Shown here: positions 42,864-50,472 of the stretch, piece by piece
How positions within the stretch are numbered: the first letter of the stretch is position 1
Layout: the number at the start of each line of letters is the position of its first letter
Assembly (NCBI GenBank): GCA_029850515.1
Contig: JARCRW010000024.1
Span: 1-55,323 of the forward strand
Reading direction: 5' to 3'
Length of the DNA: 55,323 nt
DNA from: Nitrosotalea sp.
GTDB taxonomy: Archaea > Thermoproteota > Nitrososphaeria > Nitrososphaerales > Nitrosopumilaceae
The notes under the pieces: model-generated
The model's database searches: none
The model's input: only the letters and a program-made list of their open reading frames with translations
Told to the model about the DNA's origin: nothing
Program-made: the position numbers and the translations under genes

Positions 42864-43241
42864 TCATACTAGAATATCATTGATGAATTTAGATATTTTT
42901 GTCGCAAATGCAATTGGACTGACTTTCTTTGTGCTTGTAACAATGATGACATTTTTACGGTATGGGAAACTAAACATCATAAAATCATCATGACCTGAGT
43001 GATGATATCTTATTGGTCCGTAAAGATCATCAAACTTTGCGCCCAATGAAATATCAAACATACATTCCATATAATGAACATTATTCCACTTGTCAAAGCT
43101 TGGCTGTGTGAATCCACGATGGGTTTCATTGTGAACCATCCTTCCATCGCTGTCCATTATTGCGACAGAACGTACATTTCTATCCACACTCATCATAGAC
43201 TTGCAAATTTGGTCAAATTTCACAGTCTTTGTAATGTTCAT
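42864..43241 (-). CDS. thaumarchaeal hypothetical, roadblock/DUF6659-like
   Basis: A 125-residue protein from ATG 43241. The N-terminal segment FDQICKSMMSVDRNVRSVAI followed by MDSDGRMVHNETH and, near the end, MMFSFPYRKNVIIVTS and KISKFINDILV has the alpha-beta rhythm of roadblock/longin-like sensory proteins, and I believe it is the family listed as DUF6659, expanded in this phylum. Function unknown. It precedes the NRAMP-like gene's 3' end by 53 nt, same strand (downstream of it). Confidence 0.55.
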   Translation of the reverse strand: MNITKTVKFDQICKSMMSVDRNVRSVAIMDSDGRMVHNETHRGFTQPSFDKWNNVHYMECMFDISLGAKFDDLYGPIRYHHSGHDDFMMFSFPYRKNVIIVTSTKKVSPIAFATKISKFINDILV

Positions 43242-43294
43242 GTTCGATCCTATCAGAAGGAATACTAAAAACTACCGATCATTTAAAGGGGAAT

Positions 43295-44575
43295 TTATCT
43301 TGCCCATAACAAAAATAGCATTATGACAGCCAGTCCCATGACTAGGACAGTAACCCAGCCGACAATGTTTGATATCTTGCCATTTGTTCTGCCCTGCAGA
43401 ATTGTCTTATCATTTCCAATTTTCATGATTGTTATGAGAAGAGGAATTGCAATAATTCCATTAATCACTGCTGCATATATGAGGGCCATGATTGGATCAA
43501 TGCCAAGAAAATTTATCCATAGCCCTACTATAGTAGATGCAGCGATTATCAGGTAAAACCCTTTTGCCTGTTTGAATTTTTTATTCAGACCTTGCCTCCA
43601 TCCAAGTTCTTCAGATAATGCATATGCCGACGAGCCGGCAAGCACAGGTATTGCCAACAATCCCGTGCCAATTATCCCAAGTGCAAATATTGTCTTTGCC
43701 CATTCTCCTGAATTTGGAAATGTTTTCACGAGTGGTTCTAGTGCCTTTGCAGCTTCATCTGCAGTAGATATGTTAGTTATTCCATGAGCATAGAGTGTTC
43801 CAGCTGCGGTTGTTATGATAAACCACATGATTGCTTGTGAAAATATCATTCCGATTGTAACATCTTTCCTCATTGCGTTTATCTCTCTTTTTCTAATTCT
43901 TGGCTTGCCTTCTCCCATTTCTTCTATCTTGTTTTTTACAACATCTTCTTCAGCTTCTTCAGAGGACTGCCAAAAAAATAAGTACGGTGAAATAGTAGTA
44001 CCAAAAATTGCAACAAACAACATTGCAAAAGTTGGAGTAAATTCAATGTGCGGTATTATACTTGCAGTCAACATTGCCACTAAATTTCCTCCAACAATAA
44101 ATGCCGTAATCACATATGCAAATAAGCTTAGAGTCAAATACTTGAGTATGATCACATATTTCTTGTATGGAATGAAAACTTCTGTGCAAACAATTAGTAC
44201 CGTAAATAAAATAGTGGCAACAACTATTGGAGACTGCGGTAAAACAAGTTTAACAGAGGCGGCCATCGCTCCAATGTCTGCGCCTATGTTGATAGTATTT
44301 GCAATTAAGAGCAGACCAATAATCGGGTAGCCTATTTTTTTTGAATATTGTTTTCGCAGGACTCCTGCAAGTCCATTTCCTGTAACAAGGCCTATACGCG
44401 CACATATCTCTTGAATTACTATCATCATTGGCAGCTGAAGTAGTGCAAGCCATAGAGTCCCAAAGCCAAATTGTGCGCCCGCCTGAGAATAGGTTGCTAT
44501 CCCAGATGGGTCATCATCAGATGCTCCGGTTATCAATCCAGGACCTAGAAATTTGAAAAATGATTTGATTTTCAT
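43295..44575 (-). CDS. NRAMP-family metal transporter with non-canonical metal site
   Basis: A 426-residue, eleven-helix transporter of the NRAMP superfamily (Mn/Fe symporters). Family landmarks: GPGLITGASDDDPSGIATYS in helix 1, INIGADIGAMAAS in helix 3, and FGTTISPYLFFWQ in helix 6. In classical NRAMPs helix 1 carries DPGN and helix 6 has a Met (A-T-I-M-P-H) that selects transition metals; here these read DPSG (22-25) and T-T-I-S-P-Y (Ser196). Loss of the Met is seen in NRAMP-related Mg2+ transporters and other divergent groups, so substrate may be Mg, Mn or another ion. ATG 44575. Confidence 0.88.
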   Translation of the reverse strand: MKIKSFFKFLGPGLITGASDDDPSGIATYSQAGAQFGFGTLWLALLQLPMMIVIQEICARIGLVTGNGLAGVLRKQYSKKIGYPIIGLLLIANTINIGADIGAMAASVKLVLPQSPIVVATILFTVLIVCTEVFIPYKKYVIILKYLTLSLFAYVITAFIVGGNLVAMLTASIIPHIEFTPTFAMLFVAIFGTTISPYLFFWQSSEEAEEDVVKNKIEEMGEGKPRIRKREINAMRKDVTIGMIFSQAIMWFIITTAAGTLYAHGITNISTADEAAKALEPLVKTFPNSGEWAKTIFALGIIGTGLLAIPVLAGSSAYALSEELGWRQGLNKKFKQAKGFYLIIAASTIVGLWINFLGIDPIMALIYAAVINGIIAIPLLITIMKIGNDKTILQGRTNGKISNIVGWVTVLVMGLAVIMLFLLWAR

Positions 44576-44661
44576 AAATGATTATTCATACCTGGCGTGT
44601 CCTATATTTGCAGTTATGCAGGTCTAATCTATGTCAAATATTTTGTCAAGGAATCGTGCTG

Positions 44662-45111
44662 CTATCTAATATATTGCTGTGAGCCTGGTATGACTTGCTC
44701 TTTTTTTAGATTACGTAAAAGGATGGCAGATATTGCAATTATGCCAATCTGTATCGTTTTGGTAGATAGATCAATCATTCCTATATCTGTCTGTATTCCA
44801 ACTATTGGAAGACTGATGTTTCTTGATGCAATGTATAGAATTATCAGAAAAATAGAAATAAGAATTGAGATTACATATGGAGCTCTACTGTGTAACCTGT
44901 TCTTTAGCATCCATATTCCAAGTGGAATGTAAACAATTCCCACGGTGGCAAAAAACATTGTTTGTATCTGAGATGCAGTATCAACGCCTTCAAGAGATTG
45001 AGTATAGGATGTTACAAAGTAGATTATTCCACACAGTGTCACAAGTACAGATACGATCATGATGGATTTTTTGGTAGTGGGATTCACAAGACTATCATAT
45101 ACTTTCGACAT
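44662..45111 (-). CDS. four-helix membrane protein, hypothetical
   Basis: A 149-residue protein from ATG 45111 with four membrane helices (IMIVSVLVTLCGIIYFVTSY, FFATVGIVYIPLGIWML, VISILISIFLIILYIASR and IGIIAISAILLRNLKK). No family recognised. It lies 86 nt upstream of the NRAMP-like gene on the same strand and could be expressed with it. Confidence 0.7.
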   Translation of the reverse strand: MSKVYDSLVNPTTKKSIMIVSVLVTLCGIIYFVTSYTQSLEGVDTASQIQTMFFATVGIVYIPLGIWMLKNRLHSRAPYVISILISIFLIILYIASRNISLPIVGIQTDIGMIDLSTKTIQIGIIAISAILLRNLKKEQVIPGSQQYIR

Positions 45112-45149
45112 TTAATGTCTACCTACCATTCTCATCAGTAGGAACGGAA

Positions 45150-45284
45150 ATGAATGATGATGGTAGAGATAGGATAGTGTTGTGTAGTATGAATGAGATA
45201 TCTACACAACAGATCTGGACCAAACTTGAAATCCCAGTTTCAACAACTAATCGAAAGATAAAACCCTCGAATTTCTTAAAATAA
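45150..45284 (+). pseudogene. truncated winged-helix regulator remnant
   Basis: In the 407-nt stretch between the membrane gene and the ABC ATPase, ATG 45150 opens a 44-residue frame containing MNEISTQQIWTKLEIPVSTT then NRKIKPSNFLK. This aligns well with helices 2-3 of the intact HTH protein at 53.95 kb (IDLSKECGVPISTAYRRV), but the wing and C-terminal half are missing and replaced by a stop. It is probably the decayed end of a paralogue. The remaining bases 45285-45518 hold nothing I recognise. Confidence 0.45.
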
Positions 45285-45518
45285 TAAAAAAACAAAAGTG
45301 ATGAAAACGTGGGAGTTAGACATGGCTGCCATACCTGCATATCATTTGAGATCAAAAATGACCAGATCTGTGTGAGATAGAATGCACTAACATGAACAAC
45401 AATGGCACAACGCCGTGAAAAATTTTCAGAGATGATAAGACCTAGTCACACATGTGATTGATACACATATGTGATACTGAATTTCCAGTTTTTTGACATG
45501 GAATGAGATAATTTGTTC

Positions 45519-46268
45519 CTAATTTATGATCTCTTTGTCTATTCGACCATCTTTTATTATGACGGTCCTGTCAGTGGATTCGGCAAGTTCTGGATTATGT
45601 GTAACTAATATGATAGTTCGTTTAAACTTGTTCGATAATTCCTTTAGCATGTCAAAGATATCTTGACCTGTTTTTGTATCCAAGTTTCCAGTTGGTTCAT
45701 CTGCAAGAATTATAGCAGGATTATTAATCAAGCATCTGGCAATTGCAACCCTTTGCTGTTGTCCGCCACTCAGGTTAGATGGTTTTTGTTTTGCCTTGTC
45801 TGCTATTCCCAACTCTTCCAAAATTTTCATTGCACGAAAATTTGCCTCAGCGGTTGGCATTCCAGCTATGATTGCAGGAAGTTTTACGTTAATCTCAACT
45901 GTAGACCTATTAACTAAATTATATGATTGAAATATGTAACCAATTAGCCGATTTCTCATGGTTGCAATTTCAGTATCTCCAAGTGAAAATATATCAAATC
46001 CATTTATGATGACCCTTCCCGATGTTGGTCTATCTAGTGCTCCTATGATGTTAAGAAGGGTGGATTTTCCACTTCCAGAGGGACCCATAATAGATACAAA
46101 TTCCCCTTTTTTTACCGTGAAATTTATGTCTCTTAATGCCACTATCCTACCTGCCGCAGAATCAAATATTTTTGTGACATGTTCAGTTTTTAGTGCTACA
46201 TCATCAGTAATTTGTGGAGATTTTACAGGTAACTCTACAGCATCATCAACACGTACATTGTCTGACAT
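45519..46268 (-). CDS. ABC transporter ATP-binding protein, LolD/MacB type
   Basis: A 249-residue ATPase of the FtsE/LolD/MacB clade: Walker A GPSGSGKSTLLN, Q-loop FQSYNLV, signature LSGGQQQRVAIARCL, Walker B IILADEPTGNLD and H-loop VTHNPE. The N-terminal extension of about 25 residues is acidic. The frame is open to 46367, but ATG 46268 lies about 26 nt after a TATA-like taaattaat and is preferred. The clade normally pairs with FtsX/MacB-type permeases, none of which is present; the divergent neighbour is a damaged ABC-2 permease of a different type. Confidence 0.92.
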   Translation of the reverse strand: MSDNVRVDDAVELPVKSPQITDDVALKTEHVTKIFDSAAGRIVALRDINFTVKKGEFVSIMGPSGSGKSTLLNIIGALDRPTSGRVIINGFDIFSLGDTEIATMRNRLIGYIFQSYNLVNRSTVEINVKLPAIIAGMPTAEANFRAMKILEELGIADKAKQKPSNLSGGQQQRVAIARCLINNPAIILADEPTGNLDTKTGQDIFDMLKELSNKFKRTIILVTHNPELAESTDRTVIIKDGRIDKEIIN

Positions 46269-46363
46269 ATGTTTTAGCAGGTCCATGTGATAAATTAATC
46301 GTGTTAACTGTATTTTAGTTACTAGTGTAATATCACTTTTGAATATCATGTTTGATAATCTGA

Positions 46364-47140
46364 CCATCGACTTTTACTCCGCTACTTTGGTTATTTGTAG
46401 TAGGCAACGGGTTTGGTGCATCTACTTCTCTGACAACACTGCCTGCCATGGAATATCAAAAATTTCTCTTTCCAGGAATATTATGCATGTCAGTCATATT
46501 TTCTGCAATATTTTTTGACTCGTACATAATCTGGGACAGGAAATTTGATTTTCTAAAGAGTGTCATGGTTGCGCCAGTATCAAGAGGAACCATTTTTGCA
46601 GGAAAAGCCATGGGTGGCATGACAAATTCCTTGATCCAGACTACCATACTTTTGACAGTAGGACTTGTAATAGGAATACATTTTACTCCACTCGGAATTG
46701 TTGAGACAGTTATAGTTATCTTGCTTTTGTCATTTGCACTTACTTCACTTGGTCTTGCCATAGGAAGTTACATGACAAGCTTGGAGGAGTTTCAAATGAT
46801 TGTAAGATTTGTAGCATTTCCACTTTTCTTTCTCAATGGTGCGCTATTTCCGCTTGACAAGCTTCCCACATGGCTTTCAGTTTTAACTGCAATTGATCCT
46901 GCCACATATAGTGTAGACGCATTAAGAAACATAATTTTAGGAATAGGAAGTAAATCCCTGAGTATGGATATGACCATACTTATTTTATACACTATATGTC
47001 TGGAGCTAGTCGAAACAGTTTCATTTAGAAGAATAAAGCCGTCTGATCATTTCCAGGCAACAGGCAAAATTTTTAAAAATAAAGTTATTATCCGATACGA
47101 CATCAATCTGTGTGCAGATGTTTTCCAAGTCTGCAGATAG
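46364..47140 (+). pseudogene. 5'-truncated ABC-2 type permease
   Basis: From ATG 46448 a 230-residue protein shows the ABC-2 permease core: KFLFPGILCMSVIFSAIFFD, SVMVAPVSRGTIFAGKAMGG, then five or so membrane helices including FPLFFLNGALFPLDKLPTWL. Reading the same frame upstream to the TGA at 46361-46363 gives TPLLWLFVVGNGFGAST, clearly the family's first helix, but without any start codon and lacking the usual 25-30 N-terminal residues. The 3' part (after about residue 205) also runs into the antisense metallothionein-like gene. It therefore looks like a gene damaged at its 5' end; expression from ATG 46448 of a shortened protein cannot be excluded. Confidence 0.7.
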
Positions 47141-47222
47141 AGCAGATGTATTTTCCGTCCTTATCCGGTGCAAAAAGTTGAGAAGTACAGTCACATTCTG
47201 TACATTGGCATTTTACAGTCAT
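47103..47222 (-). CDS. metallothionein-like microprotein, 39 residues
   Basis: ATG 47222 to TGA (47103-47105) encodes 39 residues with six cysteines and two histidines: MTVKCQCTECDCTSQLFAPD, then KDGKYICSICRLGKHLH. The order K-C-x-C-x2-C-x-C, a short beta turn with D-G-K-Y, then C-x2-C and G-K-H-x-H is that of bacterial SmtA/BmtA metallothioneins, which bind Zn, Cd or Cu in a zinc-finger-like fold, here without the second Cys-rich tail. It lies 8 nt after the charged microprotein and overlaps the 3' end of the opposing permease frame. Copper or zinc buffering is inferred. Confidence 0.7.
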   Translation of the reverse strand: MTVKCQCTECDCTSQLFAPDKDGKYICSICRLGKHLHTD

Positions 47223-47230
47223 CTACATCA

Positions 47231-47374
47231 CTAGTCCATCAATCCTTCATCTTCTTCATCTACTTCATATTGGCTTTTGAGTTCGAGTTGATGAGATTCC
47301 TCCTTCATTTCTTCGTGCTCAACCGCTTTTTTCTCTTTTTCATCTTCTTCTTTTTTAGACATTTTTTTAACCAT
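47231..47374 (-). CDS. highly charged microprotein upstream of the metallothionein-like gene
   Basis: ATG 47374 to TAG (47231-47233) encodes 47 residues, mostly Lys and Glu (MVKKMSKKEEDEKEKKAVEH then an acidic tail ending DEEDEGLMD). ATG 47362 is an alternative start. A TATA-like taatattt lies about 28 nt upstream of 47374, suggesting a leaderless mRNA that continues into the metallothionein-like gene. It is probably intrinsically disordered; no function assigned. Low-complexity codons make an opposite-strand hydrophobic frame here that is a shadow. Confidence 0.5.
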   Translation of the reverse strand: MVKKMSKKEEDEKEKKAVEHEEMKEESHQLELKSQYEVDEEDEGLMD

Positions 47375-47548
47375 GATGTTAAAGTATGTACTTGAAATAT
47401 TAGACAATCGTAGATTACCAAAATTGAAAATTACATCATTTTTTTAAGAATTACTTCCATATTGAAACAATTCGATATCATTTCATGGTCCATAGTTTTG
47501 CATGCCCAAAAACAATGTTAGAGTAAAACTCTTCCAATTATCTATATC

Positions 47549-47977
47549 TCAAAATACCATTTGTGCAAAAGCACTACAAATCGGTCTCATCTCAAGATTA
47601 GAATCCATGATACATTTTCTAATCAGATCAGTTGCTGTAACAATTCCCAAGAGTTTACCCCATTATACTACAGGCACCTTGTGAATTTTTTTCTCACTCA
47701 TGAGTTCTGTCAATTTCGTGACTGTCGCATCAGGACTGATTGTTATCAAAGGCATTGACATTATCTCTCGTATAGATGTAGACGAATACTTGCCAAGAGT
47801 AGAAATCTTTGTTACAAAGTCTCTTTCTGTTAACATACCTATTGGTACGTTTTTCTCTATTATGACCAAACAGCTAACTCCAGAATCTGTCATTAGAGTA
47901 GCGGCATCTTTAGCCTTTAATGAAGAGTCCATTGAAACGATTTGTTTTTTCATAATATCTTTAACAAAGACATTCAT
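47549..47977 (-). pseudogene. two-CBS-domain protein interrupted by an in-frame TAA
   Basis: ATG 47977 opens a CBS-pair protein (VKDIMKKQIVSMDSSLKAKD, GMLTERDFVTK, SIREIMSMPLITISPDAT, LMSEKKIHKVPVV). At the point where the intact paralogue at 49.28 kb continues HKVPVVENGKLVGIVTATDL, this frame has TAA (47663-47665) and then resumes without shift: WGKLLGIVTATDLIRK and on to TGA at 47549. So a Glu codon (GAA) has most likely become TAA. The 104-residue product would lack the last strands and helix of CBS2. A TATA-like box about 25 nt upstream of the ATG remains. Confidence 0.8.
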
Positions 47978-48128
47978 GTACTCTATAATACATCGATACT
48001 TAAAAACTCGAAATCAGAGGTTCAGATTGGGTAATCACGTTTTTATTAAATTTCAACACATGTATCATCAAAATTATCTATAGGTATCAGTCATACCAAT
48101 ATTGAGAAGATCTGAGCATTAATTCAAA

Positions 48129-48563
48129 CTACTTGACTACCAATACAGGTACTTTGGATTTATGAACGACATCATTTGCCACACTTCCAAGGAAAGTACT
48201 TTTCATTGGTCCACGCCCTCTGGAAGCAATCACGATCAGATCAAACTTTTTGTAAGTTGCATATTCAGTAATCTGCCATGACTCGGTTCCAAATATTATT
48301 TTTTCATGGAACACTATTCCATTTTGTGCACAAAGTTTCTTCGCATCAGCCATGAATTGCTTGGCTTCTTTCAGAGTTTGATTCTTCAAAGATGTAAGTA
48401 ATGGGCCAAGGTTGACGGTGTAAAAAGGTGTGACACATAATCCGGTGATTGTCGCTCCGCATTGCCTTGCCAGATAGATTGCTTCTCTTAGCCCCTTAAA
48501 CGACCTTTCAGAGCCATCAAGTGCAACTAGAATCTTGTTAATTTTTTGTTTCATTGAAATCAT
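48129..48563 (-). CDS. universal stress protein (UspA family)
   Basis: A 144-residue single-domain USP: KINKILVALDGSERSFKGLR at the N-terminus and the C-terminal LIVIASRGRGPMKSTFLGSV with VVHKSKVPVLVV. The ATP-binding G-x2-G-x9-G-S motif is nearly intact but its first Gly is Ala, so nucleotide binding is uncertain. ATG 48563 (or in-frame ATG 48554) lies about 20-25 nt after a TATA-like ttaatatgt. A TTATCA-AAAT-TGATTT element lies just upstream of that box. Confidence 0.9.
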   Translation of the reverse strand: MISMKQKINKILVALDGSERSFKGLREAIYLARQCGATITGLCVTPFYTVNLGPLLTSLKNQTLKEAKQFMADAKKLCAQNGIVFHEKIIFGTESWQITEYATYKKFDLIVIASRGRGPMKSTFLGSVANDVVHKSKVPVLVVK

Positions 48564-48596
48564 TACATATGTTGGTACATATTAACAAATACCCAA

Positions 48597-48612
48597 TTAT
48601 CAAAATTGATTT
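48597..48612. promoter_or_regulatory. TTATCA-N4-TGATTT element upstream of the USP gene
   Basis: TTATCAAAATTGATTT lies about 9 bp upstream of the TATA-like box of the minus-strand USP gene. It matches the 16-bp palindrome found at 50416-50435 and 53297-53312 except for the last two bases. Confidence 0.45.
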
Positions 48613-48800
48613 CAAATTACCAATACGATAGTACTAGTAATCAAGAATTGTGATATAGGCATAAAAGCACGATGGAAGCAATCCCTACTGGTTTTTCACT
48701 CCACTCCCTACCTGTGACACGGCTCTTCATAAAGACACTTTCAATACAAAAGGAGTTGGCAAGTTTGGCTATGATTAAATCAAATAAATTCAATGACTAG

Positions 48801-48824
48801 ATTAGGAGTATGCAGCCTCCTAAT
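48801..48824. terminator. hairpin after the gene at 48844
   Basis: ATTAGGAG (48801-48808) and CTCCTAAT (48817-48824) form a perfect 8-bp stem with an 8-nt loop, 20 nt past the stop codon of the minus-strand gene. Likely an RNA hairpin marking the 3' end; archaeal termination mainly needs T-rich tracts, so its role is inferred. Confidence 0.4.
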
Positions 48825-48843
48825 TCTCCAGAAGTGTATTGTA

Positions 48844-49182
48844 CTAGTATGATGCTATTGAAGCAGAGCCTGTTACTGTTTCAACCTCAGGGTCGTTTGA
48901 TATTGCCTCTATTGTCTTTAGGCTCATGTTTCCCTGTGCAAGAAGACTAGATTTTCCCTCTTTTGCCATGCAGTATCCATATCTTGACCTTAATTGGTCC
49001 AATTTTTTTTCACTGTCCGTTCCTGCCTTGTAATGAACATGCAAGTTTACAGCAGGTGCTACATCATGGAATTTTCTTTCATATTCCATCACCCGCATGG
49101 CAAGCCCTGGGTCTATTTTCTGCAATTTTGATGAAATGTTTTCTAGTACGTAATCGTACATTGATTCAATTTCTTGTGACAT
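48844..49182 (-). CDS. hypothetical protein, 112 residues, stress-island member
   Basis: ATG 49182. A soluble protein with an amphipathic N-terminal helix (MYDYVLENISSKLQKIDPGL), a beta strand (APAVNLHVHYKAG) and a Gly/Ser-rich hydrophobic end (DPEVETVTGSASIASY). No family recognised. It is divergent from the CBS gene at 49.28 kb and shares a 100-nt promoter region with it; a TATA-like aatttaagg is about 25 nt from its start. Confidence 0.65.
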   Translation of the reverse strand: MSQEIESMYDYVLENISSKLQKIDPGLAMRVMEYERKFHDVAPAVNLHVHYKAGTDSEKKLDQLRSRYGYCMAKEGKSSLLAQGNMSLKTIEAISNDPEVETVTGSASIASY

Positions 49183-49232
49183 GCCGCTAATATGTTGTAA
49201 AATGAATTTAAGGAGAATCTATGATTCCCACC

Positions 49233-49245
49233 TCTGATAATCAGA
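49233..49245. promoter_or_regulatory. TCTGATAATCAGA palindrome between divergent genes
   Basis: A perfect palindrome (TCTGAT-A-ATCAGA) lying about 8 bp upstream of the TATA-like tttaaa box of the CBS gene and about 22 bp upstream of the box for the divergent gene. It shares the TGATAA half-site with the longer palindromes in this region. Confidence 0.45.
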
Positions 49246-49281
49246 TTTAGATCTTTTAAATCCACGAATACCATGCGTTGC

Positions 49282-49719
49282 ATGGTAGAAAGTTTTGTTA
49301 GAAATGTGATGAAATTCAATGTAGTTTCAATCAACTCATCATCAACTGTTTCGGATGCAGCAAAGACTATGAAAGATGCAAACATTGGGTGTGTTATTAT
49401 AACTGAAAACAATACGGCAGTTGGAATACTAACAGAAAGGGATCTTGTTCGCAAAATTATCGCTCTTCAAAAACCACTATCCACTTCTGTCAAAGACATA
49501 ATGTCAACACCACTGGTTATGATAGATCCTGAAGAAAGCCTATGGGAACTTGCAGAGATTATGAAACAAAAACAAATCCACAAGGTGCCCGTGGTAGAGA
49601 ATGGCAAGCTAGTTGGAATTGTAACAGCAACGGATTTGACAAGAGTGTGTAGTCTTGGCTCTGATTCAGAGATGAGTAGAATTTGTACTGAAATAATAGC
49701 AAGAATGCAAAAAATTTAA
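49282..49719 (+). CDS. two-CBS-domain protein (intact)
   Basis: A 145-residue CBS pair (Bateman module) without catalytic domain: VRNVMKFNVVSINSSSTVSD, GILTERDLVRK (CBS1), VKDIMSTPLVMIDPEESLWE and HKVPVVENGKLVGIVTATDL (CBS2). Such modules bind adenine nucleotides and report energy state. The frame is open to ATG 49273; ATG 49282 is preferred since it lies about 26 nt from the TATA-like ttttaaa (49253-49260). It is the intact paralogue of the broken copy at 47.5 kb. Confidence 0.92.
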   Translation: MVESFVRNVMKFNVVSINSSSTVSDAAKTMKDANIGCVIITENNTAVGILTERDLVRKIIALQKPLSTSVKDIMSTPLVMIDPEESLWELAEIMKQKQIHKVPVVENGKLVGIVTATDLTRVCSLGSDSEMSRICTEIIARMQKI

Positions 49720-49850
49720 CCTACGTATAATTGTAGAATAAAAAACTAGTCCCGCGTCAAATTTTTTCTCAAAGCCCAAAGTCTTTTCCCACCTTTTTAG
49801 GTAGTGTCAGAAATAGAAGATGTATCTACTATTGTTGTCATCAATTGCAA

Positions 49851-50330
49851 TTATTTTACACCTAATAGAGATACTGTTTCTGAATCGCTATCAATCATGA
49901 TTGCAGTACCAGAATCTTCTGCAGGGTTTAACGAATATACTGCATGCGGTCTGAACATTATTAGCTCTGGTTGTTCCGCATGAGCCATTCTTTCAAATAT
50001 TTTTGCGCTAGTCTTACCTGTTGCGGAACGGCATATGATATCAGTAATTCTCGATTTCTCTTGTTTATTTGTCACAAAGCTAACCTTGCCTTTCATCTGA
50101 TATCCCTTTAGATCTTCCTTGTCAAATACTGCAACACTTACCCATGGAACATTTTTGAAATTATAGTGAGATTTATGTTTGAAAAAATCAAGCCAATAGA
50201 TCACATCTTCTAAAAAGTAAAACGAAGTTCTGGGAGACAGGTTACACATGCCATTCAAATCAATAGATCCCACTACGACAAATTTTTGTCCAGACATCAT
50301 ACTTTGAACTTCTTTTGGAATTATAACCAT
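49851..50330 (-). CDS. pyridoxamine 5'-phosphate oxidase-like FMN-binding protein
   Basis: A 159-residue split-barrel flavoprotein: FVVVGSIDLNGMCNLSPRTS (FMN-site strand), VIYWLDFFKHKSHYNFKNVP and VSVAVFDKEDLKGYQMKGKV are typical of the PNPOx-like family that includes F420/FMN-dependent reductases. The substrate cannot be read. ATG 50330 lies about 25 nt from a TATA-like tttaattaaa, and a TTATC/GATAA palindrome (50372-50389) lies upstream of that box, shared with the divergent cupredoxin gene. Confidence 0.8.
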   Translation of the reverse strand: MVIIPKEVQSMMSGQKFVVVGSIDLNGMCNLSPRTSFYFLEDVIYWLDFFKHKSHYNFKNVPWVSVAVFDKEDLKGYQMKGKVSFVTNKQEKSRITDIICRSATGKTSAKIFERMAHAEQPELIMFRPHAVYSLNPAEDSGTAIMIDSDSETVSLLGVK

Positions 50331-50371
50331 GTGCTCATATCCTATAATCTTTTAATTAAAGACAAAACATG

Positions 50372-50435
50372 ATTATCTCAGCTGATAATTATAGGTTATC
50401 ATGATGCACACAAATGATTATCAGTGTTGATAATC
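50372..50435. promoter_or_regulatory. two palindromic operator elements between divergent genes
   Basis: ATTATC-tcagct-GATAAT (50372-50389) lies upstream of the TATA box of the minus-strand flavoprotein gene; GATTATCA-gtgt-TGATAATC (50416-50435) lies upstream of the TATA-like aattaaaataaaa of the plus-strand cupredoxin gene. Between them is a further TTATCATGAT. The arrangement gives each divergent promoter its own site just upstream of TATA, as expected for an activator. Confidence 0.65.
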
Positions 50436-50472
50436 ATAATTGAATTAAAATAAAATTGTGTTTATCTGTCCC

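Noticed and set aside
45119-45355. 78-codon minus-strand frame in the gap before the ABC ATPase
   Set aside because: It is antisense to the HTH remnant and has no family-like pattern.
47168-47395. Plus-strand Phe-rich 75-codon frame
   Set aside because: It is the complement of the Lys/Glu-rich microprotein and the metallothionein-like gene; its Phe/Leu runs come from antisense of Lys/Glu codons.
48672-48800. 42-codon plus-strand frame from ATG 48672 between the USP and the gene at 48844
   Set aside because: Composition is plausible but there is no clear promoter, motif or neighbour support; not strong enough to call.
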